Origin: Ereboglobus luteus
Lineage (GTDB): Bacteria; Verrucomicrobiota; Verrucomicrobiia; Opitutales; Opitutaceae
Length of the DNA: 64,000 nt
NCBI RefSeq assembly: GCF_003096195.1
Contig: NZ_CP023004.1
Location: 4,110,934 to 4,174,933, forward strand
Direction of reading: 5' to 3'
A model generated the notes under the pieces. That model made no database searches. It had not been told where the DNA came from and saw only the letters and a list, made by a program, of their open reading frames with translations. The translations under genes were made by a program, and so were the position numbers. Below are positions 8,567-16,709 of the stretch, in pieces; position 1 is the first letter of the stretch; the number at the start of each line of letters is the position of its first letter.

Positions 8567-9205
8567 TTATTTGATCGCGGCTACGGCGTCGGCGAACGCC
8601 TTGGCCTTGGCGGTGATTGTCGCCCAGTCTTTTTCCTTAAACGCCTTGGCCTGGACGAGCGAGCTGCCCGCGGCGGTGGCGGTGGCACCGGCCTTGATGA
8701 AGTCGGCCACGTTGTTCTCGTTGACGCCGCCAGTGGGCACGAAGTCGATTTGCGGGAAGGGCGCCTTGACCGACTTGATGTAGTTCGGGCCGAAGAATTC
8801 AGCGGGGAAGATTTTCACCGCGTCGGCGCCGGATTCCCATGCGCGGAGAATTTCGGTGGGCGTGAACGCGCCGCTGAAAACCGGCACGCTGTAACGGCGG
8901 CAGAGTTCGTTGACCGCGGGAAGCGTGGCGGGCGTGACGATGAACTTCGCGCCGGCAAGGATGCCCGCGCGCGCGGTTTCGGTGTCAAGCACGGTGCCGA
9001 GGCCGAAGATAAAATCGGGCAGCTCGGCGGTCGCCTTTTCGAGCAGGCGGATCGCGCCGGGCGTGGTCATGGTGAGCTCGATGCTCGTGAGCCCGCCCGC
9101 GGCGAGCGCGCGCGCACAGTCGATGAGTCCGTCGGGACTGTCGGCGCGAATGAGGCCGATCACTTTGTCGGCTTTGATTTTTGAGAGGATGGCGTCTTTT
9201 TTCAT
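8567..9205 (-). CDS. eda: KDPG / 4-hydroxy-2-oxoglutarate aldolase (Eda)
   Basis: Class I aldolase that cleaves 2-keto-3-deoxy-6-phosphogluconate to pyruvate and glyceraldehyde-3-phosphate in the Entner-Doudoroff or uronate routes. At 212 residues it is normal length. Family motifs are present: SIELTMTTPGA with the base Glu, GLGTVLD, the Schiff-base Lys in DAVKIFPAEFFG and the phosphate-binding VPTGGVN. Uronate catabolism also ends in KDPG, so the enzyme would fit the pectin-degrading lifestyle seen elsewhere in the window, although it lies outside that locus. It has its own terminator. Confidence 0.92.
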   Translation of the reverse strand: MKKDAILSKIKADKVIGLIRADSPDGLIDCARALAAGGLTSIELTMTTPGAIRLLEKATAELPDFIFGLGTVLDTETARAGILAGAKFIVTPATLPAVNELCRRYSVPVFSGAFTPTEILRAWESGADAVKIFPAEFFGPNYIKSVKAPFPQIDFVPTGGVNENNVADFIKAGATATAAGSSLVQAKAFKEKDWATITAKAKAFADAVAAIK

Positions 9206-9264
9206 GGTTCGGATGATTGGTGGTGGATTACGAAAAGTGCGAAGGCCGCGAAATATTAAATCGC

Positions 9265-9380
9265 GGAGTGCGGATTACGTAATCAAGGGGAGCCCAAGCG
9301 CAAAACGAAAAAGCAGATGACAGTTTGATGGATTGTTATTCCGCATTCCGTTTACGAAGTAGCCTTAGAATCCGCACTCC
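9265..9380. repeat. intergenic inverted repeat upstream of the aldolase
   Basis: GGAGTGCGGATT (9265-9276) recurs as its exact complement at 9369-9380. A related ATTCCGCATTCCG lies between them at about 9339. Related words (ATGCCGAATGCGGAAC near 8425, ATCCGCATTCCAC near 8555) flank the neighbouring intergenic gap. This looks like a dispersed family rather than a gene-specific signal. Confidence 0.5.
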
Positions 9381-9387
9381 CTATTCG

Positions 9388-10752
9388 TCAGATCTGATAT
9401 TCCTGCAACGGCACGGGGTCGGTGATTTTGGCCTTGGGAAGCGCCTCCGTGAGTTGCTCCATGAACCAGGCGCGCGAAGCGGGTTCGCCGTGCGTGAGCA
9501 CGATGGAGCGCGGGTTGCATTGCACGGCGTATTGCAGGAGTTCCTCGCGGTCGGCGTGGCCGCTGAGCTCGAACTTCTCGACGCGGGCCTTGATTTTCGC
9601 CTTCACGTTGGCCGCCTTGAAGAGGTAGGTATCGCCGCTACGCGAGGCGAGGATTTCGCCGCCGGGCGTGGAGGGATCGCAGTAGCCGACGAAGCAGATG
9701 GTATTGTTGGCGTTGCCGATGAGGCCCGAGGCGAGGACGTAGGAGGGCGTGCGCTCGACGAGCATGCCGGAGCTGATTATGTAGAGCGCGTTTTGCTTCG
9801 GGTCCTCGCCGGGGTTGAGTTTGCGGGGCGCGGGTTTGATTTTGAGCTCCTTGATGATGCCGCGGTTGAAATTGGCGTGTTTTGTTTTGCGCGAGATTTC
9901 GTCGAGGTAATCGGCAAGGTCCATGCCGAGGCCGGATGCGTAGATGGGGCAATCGACGAGGCGGCGGAATTTGCGCGCGTCGTGGATGATCGAGAGGACT
10001 TCCTGCTGGCGGCCAAGCGCAAACACCGGGATCAGGCAGGAGCCGCCGCGCTGGATGGTTTCGTTGATCGTGTCGACGAGGCGCACGACTTCGTTGGCGC
10101 GGGATTTTTCGGGCGGGCGCTCGGTGTTGCCGCGCGTGGTTTCCATGATGAGCGTGTCGAAACGGTCCACGGGAAATTTCGCACCGTTGAGCGTGCGCTG
10201 ATTGTCGAAAAGGACGTCGCCGGTGATGAAGATCTTGCGGCGCTTGTGCTGGATTTCGACGCCCGCGGCACCGGCGACGTGACCCGCGGGATGGAGGATG
10301 AAGGTAATCGCGTCCTTGTTGCCGCCGGATTGCACGCGCTTGGCCTGGCCGAAGGGAATGCCGGTGAAGCGTTTTTTGAGGCGGTCAATTTCCTCGTGGG
10401 TAAAGAGCGGATACTCGGGAATGTTGGCCTCCTCCTTCTGGCGGGTCATGACGTTGGCGGAGTTGTGCAGCATGCGCTCGATGAGCATGGCGCTGGAGGT
10501 GGTCATGACGACGGGGGCCTCGGGATGCTCGCGCATGAGCACGGGCAGGCTGCCGATGTGGTCGAGATGGCAGTGTGTGATGATGATGAGGTCGAGATGA
10601 ACGCCGCGGATTTTGCTGAAATCGGGCGTGGCTTCGCGCCCGGCTTTTTTCGGATGGAGGCCGGAGTCGATTATGACTTTGAGTTCGCCGATTTGCAGAT
10701 ACGTGCAGTTGGCGCCGATTGCGCCGTCGCGGTTAAGGTCGATTAGCTTCAT
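9388..10752 (-). CDS. Beta-CASP MBL-fold RNA hydrolase (CPSF-like / KH-less aCPSF relative)
   Basis: 454 residues. The N-terminal metallo-beta-lactamase core has ITHCHLDH (H60, H62, D64, H65), then HPAGHVAGA and FITGDVLFDN. The inserted beta-CASP domain carries LIPVFALGRQQEVL and YASGLGMDLADYLDE, and the last region shows SGHADREELL and VLTHGEP. This order is typical of bacterial homologues of the CPSF-73/YSH1 3'-end endonuclease, thus RNA cleavage or 5'-3' trimming. The gene starts at ATG 10752 and diverges from the bifunctional-nuclease gene. Confidence 0.88.
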   Translation of the reverse strand: MKLIDLNRDGAIGANCTYLQIGELKVIIDSGLHPKKAGREATPDFSKIRGVHLDLIIITHCHLDHIGSLPVLMREHPEAPVVMTTSSAMLIERMLHNSANVMTRQKEEANIPEYPLFTHEEIDRLKKRFTGIPFGQAKRVQSGGNKDAITFILHPAGHVAGAAGVEIQHKRRKIFITGDVLFDNQRTLNGAKFPVDRFDTLIMETTRGNTERPPEKSRANEVVRLVDTINETIQRGGSCLIPVFALGRQQEVLSIIHDARKFRRLVDCPIYASGLGMDLADYLDEISRKTKHANFNRGIIKELKIKPAPRKLNPGEDPKQNALYIISSGMLVERTPSYVLASGLIGNANNTICFVGYCDPSTPGGEILASRSGDTYLFKAANVKAKIKARVEKFELSGHADREELLQYAVQCNPRSIVLTHGEPASRAWFMEQLTEALPKAKITDPVPLQEYQI

Positions 10753-10778
10753 GTTGTGAGCACAAGAAAACGTGCGCG

Positions 10779-10844
10779 CGGGCGGCGGCGCAAGTGTGAA
10801 TCCCGGGCCGGCGCAAACACTCTTGCGCTCGGGCGGCGGCGCAA
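10779..10844. repeat. 15-bp direct repeat in a divergent promoter region
   Basis: CGGGCGGCGGCGCAA occurs at 10779-10793 and again at 10830-10844, between the divergent RNA-hydrolase gene and the bifunctional-nuclease gene. It may be a regulator site or a slippage duplication. I see no clear -35/-10 pair next to it. Confidence 0.4.
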
Positions 10845-10859
10845 TAACGCTTTCGCCCC

Positions 10860-11417
10860 ATGAAAACCGATGCCATCGAAGTCTCCGTCAAAGCCGTCAT
10901 GCCGACCGCGAACGGCTGCGCCGTGTTCCTCGGCGCCGAGGGCAGGCACTTTGTGATCTACGTCGATCATTTTGTCGGCAGCGTCATGCAGATGGCACTC
11001 GACGGCGCGAAAAAAGAGCGCCCGCTCACGCACGACTTGATCGGGCACATCCTGCTCGGCCTCGGCGCGGAACTGGAGCGCGTGCTCATCAACGATGCCA
11101 AGGAAGGCACGTTTTTCGCCCGCATTTTCCTGCGCATGGAAAACGAAATCGGGAAAAAATTGCTCGAAATCGACGCACGCCCGAGCGACTCCATCGTGCT
11201 CGCAATCCAGCATTCGCGCCCGATTTTTGTCGCGCGCAAAGTGTTCGACTCCGCCGAGGACATGACCGAATTGCTCGAACACCTCATGGCGCAGAAGGCA
11301 GTCGAAGAAGATGACGATGAAAGTGATGACGACGGCATCGACGACATCCTTTCCGAACTCGCGGAAGACGACGAAACAGAGGACGAGGATTCCGACGACG
11401 AGGACGACGAAAAATAA
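10860..11417 (+). CDS. Bifunctional nuclease family protein (DUF151/BFN) with acidic tail
   Basis: 185 residues. Residues 1-140 match the BFN domain: ERPLTHDLIGHILLGLGAE, ERVLINDAKEGTFFARIFL and the strongly conserved IDARPSDSIVLA. Plant members have combined DNase and RNase activity; bacterial roles are unsettled. Residues from about 143 are an Asp/Glu-rich disordered tail, common for this family in several phyla and possibly a DNA mimic or solubility tail. It is divergent from the beta-CASP gene, an interesting pairing of two nucleic-acid enzymes. Confidence 0.88.
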   Translation: MKTDAIEVSVKAVMPTANGCAVFLGAEGRHFVIYVDHFVGSVMQMALDGAKKERPLTHDLIGHILLGLGAELERVLINDAKEGTFFARIFLRMENEIGKKLLEIDARPSDSIVLAIQHSRPIFVARKVFDSAEDMTELLEHLMAQKAVEEDDDESDDDGIDDILSELAEDDETEDEDSDDEDDEK

Positions 11418-11488
11418 GATTCCATCCCGATTCAATCCGTCGCGGCTGCGTCCCCAGAAATAGTTTTGCCTCAAAGCACACCCGCGCA

Positions 11489-13531
11489 ATGCCCCCCGCC
11501 GCAACCACACAAAATACCGCGAAGCCCGCTTCGGCATGGAACCGCGTGAAAGCGCGCCCTTGCGCGGCGCTCCGCCCCGCCGTTCTTTATTCGGCCGGGG
11601 AGTGGCTCGTCGCCATTCTGCTTTCGGTCAATCTTGCATGGACTTCGCTCTGCCTCGGCGGCGTGCGCGCAGAGACGATGGTTTGGTCAAGCGCGCTCAC
11701 ATTCGCCACCGCCGCAATCGCGATGATTCGCATGATTTGGAGCGGCTCAAAGTCCCATTGGACCGCGGCGTGGCTGGTTCCTTTTCTCCTCTACGCCGGC
11801 GCAAGCGTTTTATACATCACCCCCGTGCGCTGGCTCGGCGCGCGCGAACTGATGTTGTGGATTCAGGCATTCCTCGTCTTCGGCATTGCGCTCGAAAGCC
11901 TGCAAAACAAGGGGCCTCGCCGTCTCGTGCTCGGCACGGTCGCGCTGCTCGGCGCGGTTGCGCTGGTTCTTTCCGCCTACCAGCTCAACGGCCATGAAAC
12001 ATGGTTGATGCTTGGACGCGTGCAGGCCGGGCAATACGTCGGACGCGCAAGCGGATTTCTCGGCAATCCCAATTCGCTCGCGGCATTCTACCTGCTATTG
12101 ATTCCGCCCGTGCTCTCGCTCGCCTGGCGGCGCGGCGCAAACGGCGTGCAACGCATCGCCTGCGGATATGTCGCGCTCGCGCTCATGCTCGGCCTCGTGC
12201 TCACGCTCAGCCGCGGCGGCGTGCTCGCGTTCACCGTCGCGCTCGTTTGCTGGCCGTGGTTTGTCGGCGAGTGGCGTTTTTTTCGGCGCGCACTCGCTTG
12301 TGCCGCGGTTCTGGCCGTTGCCGCGCTTGCCGCGCTTGCGATCTGGACCACCCTGCCCTCCGCGCGCGAACGAGCGCAGAAACTCGTCCTCGATCACGGC
12401 GAAAAATCGCGCGTGATTCTCTGGCAGGCGTCGCTCGAAATAACTGCCGGCGCGCCCGTTCTCGGCACCGGCGCGGGCAGCTTCAACACCGTTTTCGAAA
12501 AACACCGCCCCGAGGGTTTTCTCAACAACCCGCAGTGGACGCACAATGAATTCCTCAATCTGCTCAGCGACTACGGCATCGCCGGTTTCGTGCTTTTTTT
12601 CGGCGCGGTGTGCGTGATCGCGTGGAAAAGCCGCCGCAAGCGCCCGCGCATCACCAACACCCCGCGCACGATTCCCGACGGCGTTTTGGCCGAAACCGCG
12701 TTCACCCGCGCGCTCGGCATCGGATTGCTCGGCTTTGCATTTGCGTGCATGGTGGATTTCCACATGCGCATCCCCGCGCTGGCGATGATAGTCGCGGTTT
12801 GCGCCGCCGAAATCGTAAAGCGCCGCGAAGCTAACACGCCGCCTTCGCAAATTGCACAGGGTAAAAATACGCCGCGCGATATTCCGAAAAACACAGCCCA
12901 AATCGCCACAGTCCGTGTTTTCGGACGGCGTGTAATTGGCACCGCAATCACCCTCGCGGTGCTTGCGCTGGGTGGGATTGTCTTCGTGCAAACCTACCGG
13001 GCCGAGGCCGCGCGCGTTTCCGGACGCGAACAAATCGACGCGCTCGCGGGTCGCGATCTGAAAACCGCATCCGACCGCGCCGCACGCCTGCAAACATTGA
13101 CCCGCTCCGCCGCGTTTTTCGACAAGGCGATCCGGCTCGATTCCGACAACGCGCAAGCTTGGTCCGACCGCGCCTATGCGCTCGCCCTGCGCGCGCGCAT
13201 TGAAAAACAAAATGCCGCGCAACTCGGCGGCGAAGCCGAAACCGCGGCCCGCGCCGCGCTTGATCGCGCTCCGGAAGTATCCGAGTTCTGGCTGCGTCTC
13301 GGAGTTGCGCTCGACCTGCAAGCGCGCACCACCGAGGCGGGCGATGCCTTTGCCCGCGCCCTGCAACTCGCGCCCGCAAGCCCGCTCGCGTGGTATCACC
13401 AAGCCTACCACCTCAGTCTTTCGCCCGTGAAACGCAGCCTTGCGCTCGCCGCGGCCGACATGTGCTTGCGTCTTGACCCCGGCCACACAGACGCAGATAG
13501 TTTGCGAGTGAAATTGCAATCAAACCGCTGA
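11489..13531 (+). CDS. O-antigen ligase family membrane protein with C-terminal TPR repeats
   Basis: 680 residues. Roughly ten to twelve transmembrane segments lie in residues 30-500, starting with LVAILLSVNLAWTSLCLGGV. The Wzy_C/WaaL hallmark region covers GFLGNPNSLAAFYLLLIPPV, LGLVLTLSRGGVLAF and the periplasmic TGAGSFNTVFEKHRPEGF with WTHNEFLNLLSDYGIAGF. After a last helix near residue 490, residues about 520-675 form TPR-like helices (SDNAQAWSDRAYALALRARI). The family ligates or polymerises surface polysaccharide or modifies proteins. The FecR-domain gene starts 37 bases downstream, so the two are likely an operon for envelope glycan work. Confidence 0.85.
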   Translation: MPPAATTQNTAKPASAWNRVKARPCAALRPAVLYSAGEWLVAILLSVNLAWTSLCLGGVRAETMVWSSALTFATAAIAMIRMIWSGSKSHWTAAWLVPFLLYAGASVLYITPVRWLGARELMLWIQAFLVFGIALESLQNKGPRRLVLGTVALLGAVALVLSAYQLNGHETWLMLGRVQAGQYVGRASGFLGNPNSLAAFYLLLIPPVLSLAWRRGANGVQRIACGYVALALMLGLVLTLSRGGVLAFTVALVCWPWFVGEWRFFRRALACAAVLAVAALAALAIWTTLPSARERAQKLVLDHGEKSRVILWQASLEITAGAPVLGTGAGSFNTVFEKHRPEGFLNNPQWTHNEFLNLLSDYGIAGFVLFFGAVCVIAWKSRRKRPRITNTPRTIPDGVLAETAFTRALGIGLLGFAFACMVDFHMRIPALAMIVAVCAAEIVKRREANTPPSQIAQGKNTPRDIPKNTAQIATVRVFGRRVIGTAITLAVLALGGIVFVQTYRAEAARVSGREQIDALAGRDLKTASDRAARLQTLTRSAAFFDKAIRLDSDNAQAWSDRAYALALRARIEKQNAAQLGGEAETAARAALDRAPEVSEFWLRLGVALDLQARTTEAGDAFARALQLAPASPLAWYHQAYHLSLSPVKRSLALAAADMCLRLDPGHTDADSLRVKLQSNR

Positions 13532-13568
13532 TGGCAAACACCATTTCACCGCCAACAACCTTTCACGC

Positions 13569-14588
13569 ATGACGAGATTTCTTCCCAAATTTTTCCTATT
13601 TGCCACCTTGTGCGCCGCCCTCGTCAGCGCCATGCGCGCGCAGCAAGAACCGGCGAAGGAGCCGCAGGGCGAGCTGCCCAAAAATGTCGCCAATATCATC
13701 GTCGTGCAGGTGACGGGCGAGGTGTATGTTTTCACCTCGGGGGAAACCTATCGTTTCGCGTTGCGCGCCGGCTCCATGGTGACCGAAGGCCAGATGATCG
13801 CCACCGGCCCGAAGGCCAGCGTGATGCTCGCATTCTCCAACGGCGCCACCGTGACTATCGGCGAAAACTCCCTCGTCGCGCTCGACGAGTTCACCCAAAC
13901 CCCCTTCGGCGCGGTCTTCAAAATGTCAGAGGCGCTGAGCGAACCCAGTTCCTCGCAAACCAACCTCGACCTGGTGCGCGGCGAGTTGATCGCCAACGTG
14001 AAAAAACTCAACAAGGAGGAAGGCTCCAACTTCAAGGTCAACACGCCGCTCGGCGTGGCGGGCATTCGCGGCACGACCTTCCAGATTTCCTACATTCCCG
14101 ACAGCCTGCAATCCAAGCCCAACGCACGGGCCGATTCGCTGACCGCCGACTTCGCCATCGTAATGCTCGAAGGTCTTGTCGAAATGAACGTCCCGAATCG
14201 CTCGCGCCCCATCCTGATTCCACAGGGCAAACAACTCGTCCTCGAAAATGTTGACATGGCCGACACCAGCGGCGCGGCGCTCGGCGACGACAGCGAGGCA
14301 TCGGAACCATCAACCTCATCCGCCGCCGCGCAAGCCATGCTGATGCAGCGCGTGCAAACAATGCTCAACGCAACCGCGGACATTTCGATTCCCGGAACAC
14401 CCGGCGCAAAAATCTACACGCCAAACACTGCCGGCGCCGCCCGCGAAAACACCGATGATCAAGGCGGCCAGCAACAAAGCACGGACACTTCCGCTGAAAC
14501 CGACTCATCCGGCGAAAATCTTTCTCCCTCGCCTCCCCCGCAACCCGACGCCCCCCGCCTTTCCCCGACCGACGGCACCGGCGCGTGA
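13569..14588 (+). CDS. Secreted FecR-domain protein
   Basis: 339 residues with a Sec signal peptide (FLPKFFLFATLCAALVSAM, cut near residue 24). Residues 40-160 form a FecR-type jelly-roll seen in periplasmic sensor and scaffold proteins: VTGEVYVFTSGETYRFAL, MVTEGQMIATGPKASVMLAF, ATVTIGENSLVAL and FKVNTPLGVAGIRGTTFQIS. The Ser/Pro-rich tail is disordered. There is no transmembrane anti-sigma segment and no sigma factor next door, so this is probably not a classical FecR regulator. It shares an operon with the O-antigen-ligase-like gene. Confidence 0.82.
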   Translation: MTRFLPKFFLFATLCAALVSAMRAQQEPAKEPQGELPKNVANIIVVQVTGEVYVFTSGETYRFALRAGSMVTEGQMIATGPKASVMLAFSNGATVTIGENSLVALDEFTQTPFGAVFKMSEALSEPSSSQTNLDLVRGELIANVKKLNKEEGSNFKVNTPLGVAGIRGTTFQISYIPDSLQSKPNARADSLTADFAIVMLEGLVEMNVPNRSRPILIPQGKQLVLENVDMADTSGAALGDDSEASEPSTSSAAAQAMLMQRVQTMLNATADISIPGTPGAKIYTPNTAGAARENTDDQGGQQQSTDTSAETDSSGENLSPSPPPQPDAPRLSPTDGTGA

Positions 14589-14691
14589 GTGTAGTTTTCG
14601 TGACAGGGCGGTTTCGCCGGCCCGAACGTCAGCGACATTCCGCCAACCGCCGCGTTTGACTCCCGTAATTCTCGACGCGCCCTACCCCTGA

Positions 14692-15414
14692 TTATTTTTT
14701 ATTCGCGGCTTTCTTTTTCGCTGAGGCCTTTTTCATTGGCAGCGTCTTGGGAGCCTTCTTTTTGAAGACGCGCTTTAGAAGGGCGCTCCAAATTTCCTTT
14801 TCAATCGCAGCCGCGCTCTTGGTGCCGTTCACGACCACAAAACGCCCCGGCATTCCCTTCGCGAGCACGAGATAACCCGCGCGCACTTTTTCATAAAAAT
14901 CGATATTCTCGCGCTCGATGCGATCGGGTTTGGTGCCCTTGCGCTTGCTAATGCGCTCGATGCTCACCTTCGTCGGCACGTCGATCACAACAGTGACGTC
15001 GGGCATGACCGTGCCGATGGCGAAGCGGTTGATTTCGTTGACGGGGTCGCTGCCAAGATTGCGCGCGATGCCCTGATAGACGGTCGAGGAATCGAGATAA
15101 CGGTCGCTCAGCACAACGGCTCCGCGAAGAAGCGCGGGCGCGATGACCTCGCGCACGATTTGCGCGCGCGCCGCGGCGAAAAGCAGGAGTTCGGTCTCGG
15201 CGAACATTTTGTCGCTGCTGTTTGTGGTGTGCAGGAGGATGTCGCGCACCTGCTCGCCGATCTTGGTGCCGCCGGGTTCGCGCGTGGTCACGATTTCGTG
15301 GCCGAGTTTTTCGAGGCGTTTGACGAGGCGCGCGATTTGCGTCGTCTTGCCGCTGCCCTCGGAGCCTTCGAAGGAAATGAGAATGCCGGTGCGTTGTGTG
15401 TTGGAAAGAGGCAT
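14692..15414 (-). CDS. tmk: Thymidylate kinase
   Basis: Phosphorylates dTMP to dTDP. All family motifs are present: P-loop SFEGSEGSGKTTQ, TTREPGGTKIGE, DRYLDSSTVYQGIARNLG and the LID-side region ISKRKGTKPDRIE. The enzyme proper ends near residue 212. The remaining residues are a Lys/Ala-rich tail (PMKKASAKKKAANKK), an unusual extension that may bind nucleic acid or be disordered. It lies 35 bases downstream of the PfkB-kinase gene on the same strand. Confidence 0.95.
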   Translation of the reverse strand: MPLSNTQRTGILISFEGSEGSGKTTQIARLVKRLEKLGHEIVTTREPGGTKIGEQVRDILLHTTNSSDKMFAETELLLFAAARAQIVREVIAPALLRGAVVLSDRYLDSSTVYQGIARNLGSDPVNEINRFAIGTVMPDVTVVIDVPTKVSIERISKRKGTKPDRIERENIDFYEKVRAGYLVLAKGMPGRFVVVNGTKSAAAIEKEIWSALLKRVFKKKAPKTLPMKKASAKKKAANKK

Positions 15415-15449
15415 GGGTGGAATCGGTTTATGCGCTGACTATGGAGAAT

Positions 15450-16586
15450 TTATTTCCAACGTGCGAGGAATGTTTCGAGGTCCGCGAGCGACGGGCTGTG
15501 CGCGCTGCGCACGTAGTGGCCCGAGGTCGAGACGCCGAGCGCGAGGCACGCCTGCGGGCTGAGCCCGAGCAACTGCCCCGTTGTGAAACCGGCGTTGAAG
15601 TGATCGCCCGCCCCCGTGGTGATGAGCGGTTTTTCGCAATACGGCCCGGGCACCCACCAGTCGCCCTCGGGCGTAGCGCACGCGGCGGATTTGCGCGGAT
15701 GCACGACCACGCACGCGATGGCGAGTTTCTTGCGAATGGCGCTCGCGGCGGCGCGCAGGTCGGCTTCCGCCTCGCCCTCCAAAAGGCCGAGGCCGAGCGC
15801 GGCGTGCACTTGCTGCGCCTCCTTGAGATTCAGGCCGAGCGTGACGCCGCCGTGGACTTCGTATTCCGCGATGACGTTGAGCGCGTCGACAAGGTCGTGC
15901 GCGGCGCGTTTTTCCGGATCGCAAAGGTCGAAGAAATAAATGCGGCGCGGCAGCGAGGCGGCGCGCGGCGGAAGCGCGGGAAGGACGTTTTTGAGCACGC
16001 CCTTGTAAACGTCCGTCATGTTCGGGATCATCGTCCAGTTGACGAGCGCGACAAGATCGGCGGCGGCGAATTGTTTTATGAGTCCGTCAACACTGAGCGT
16101 CTCGACGAGTTTTTCGTAAGTGATTTCGTCGAACGAGCGCATCTGGCCGAGCATGAGTTTGCCGTCCTCGAATTCGACCGCGGTAGTGCTGGCGGCCGCG
16201 CAAAGCGAAATCGCCTCCTTCGCTCGCGCTGCCATGTCGGCGAAGACAGGATGCGCACCGCCCTTGCCGATCGCGCCGACGTAGGTGAGCGTCGTGCCGG
16301 AGGCGAGGAGCGCGTTGCCCATGATCGGGCCGTTGCCGCCGAGTTTTTCCATGCGCGGGTAGAACTCGATGTTGGTCGATTTGCCGGCGGCGCCCAGGAC
16401 GCGCTGGCCGAAATCGGTGATCGTGGCGATGGGAGTGAACGCGTCGCCCTGCGCGGTGCGAAGCGCGACGGGCGTGACAATCGTGTCGACAAAACCGTCG
16501 AGCCCCACGAGGGCGTGCTTGGGCTGCTTTTCGTAAGCGGCGCGTTTCTGGGAAAGTTCGATGAGGGTGTTTTGCTGGAAGGACAT
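15450..16586 (-). CDS. PfkB-family carbohydrate kinase
   Basis: 378 residues from the ATG at 16586. Features are LVGLDGFVDTIVTPVALR near the start, MEKLGGNGPIMGNALLASG, and the C-terminal PfkB signature LITTGAGDHFNAGFTTGQLL with the catalytic Asp in GAGDHFN. It phosphorylates a sugar or nucleoside with ATP. The substrate-side residues do not let me choose between ribokinase-, fructokinase- and adenosine-kinase-like members. Upstream in-frame codons run into the palindromic repeat at 16608-16708 and are not counted as coding. Confidence 0.85.
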   Translation of the reverse strand: MSFQQNTLIELSQKRAAYEKQPKHALVGLDGFVDTIVTPVALRTAQGDAFTPIATITDFGQRVLGAAGKSTNIEFYPRMEKLGGNGPIMGNALLASGTTLTYVGAIGKGGAHPVFADMAARAKEAISLCAAASTTAVEFEDGKLMLGQMRSFDEITYEKLVETLSVDGLIKQFAAADLVALVNWTMIPNMTDVYKGVLKNVLPALPPRAASLPRRIYFFDLCDPEKRAAHDLVDALNVIAEYEVHGGVTLGLNLKEAQQVHAALGLGLLEGEAEADLRAAASAIRKKLAIACVVVHPRKSAACATPEGDWWVPGPYCEKPLITTGAGDHFNAGFTTGQLLGLSPQACLALGVSTSGHYVRSAHSPSLADLETFLARWK

Positions 16587-16607
16587 GGTGGATATTGCAG
16601 GGGCGTT

Positions 16608-16708
16608 GTAGGGGCGCGCCTTGCGCGCGCCCTGATATGCGAAAGACTGCTTGCGCGTGTATCCACAAGGTGGATTCACACGAGGGCGCACGCAAGGTGC
16701 GCCCCTAC
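16608..16708. repeat. REP-like inverted pair between thrS and the PfkB kinase gene
   Basis: GTAGGGGCGCGCCTTGCGCG at 16608-16627 (arm continues to about 16633) is mirrored at about 16683-16708 by the complement of GTAGGGGCGCACCTTGCGTG. The arms, about 26 bases long, differ at two positions that compensate within each arm's own hairpin. The 50-base middle contains TCCACAAGGTGGA, itself a small palindrome. This is the layout of a paired REP element. Confidence 0.8.
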
Positions 16709-16709
16709 A

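Noticed and set aside
14589..14691. Possible terminator or RNA gene between the FecR-domain gene and tmk
   Set aside because: Only imperfect GC pairing and no T run; nothing reproducible was found in these 103 bases.
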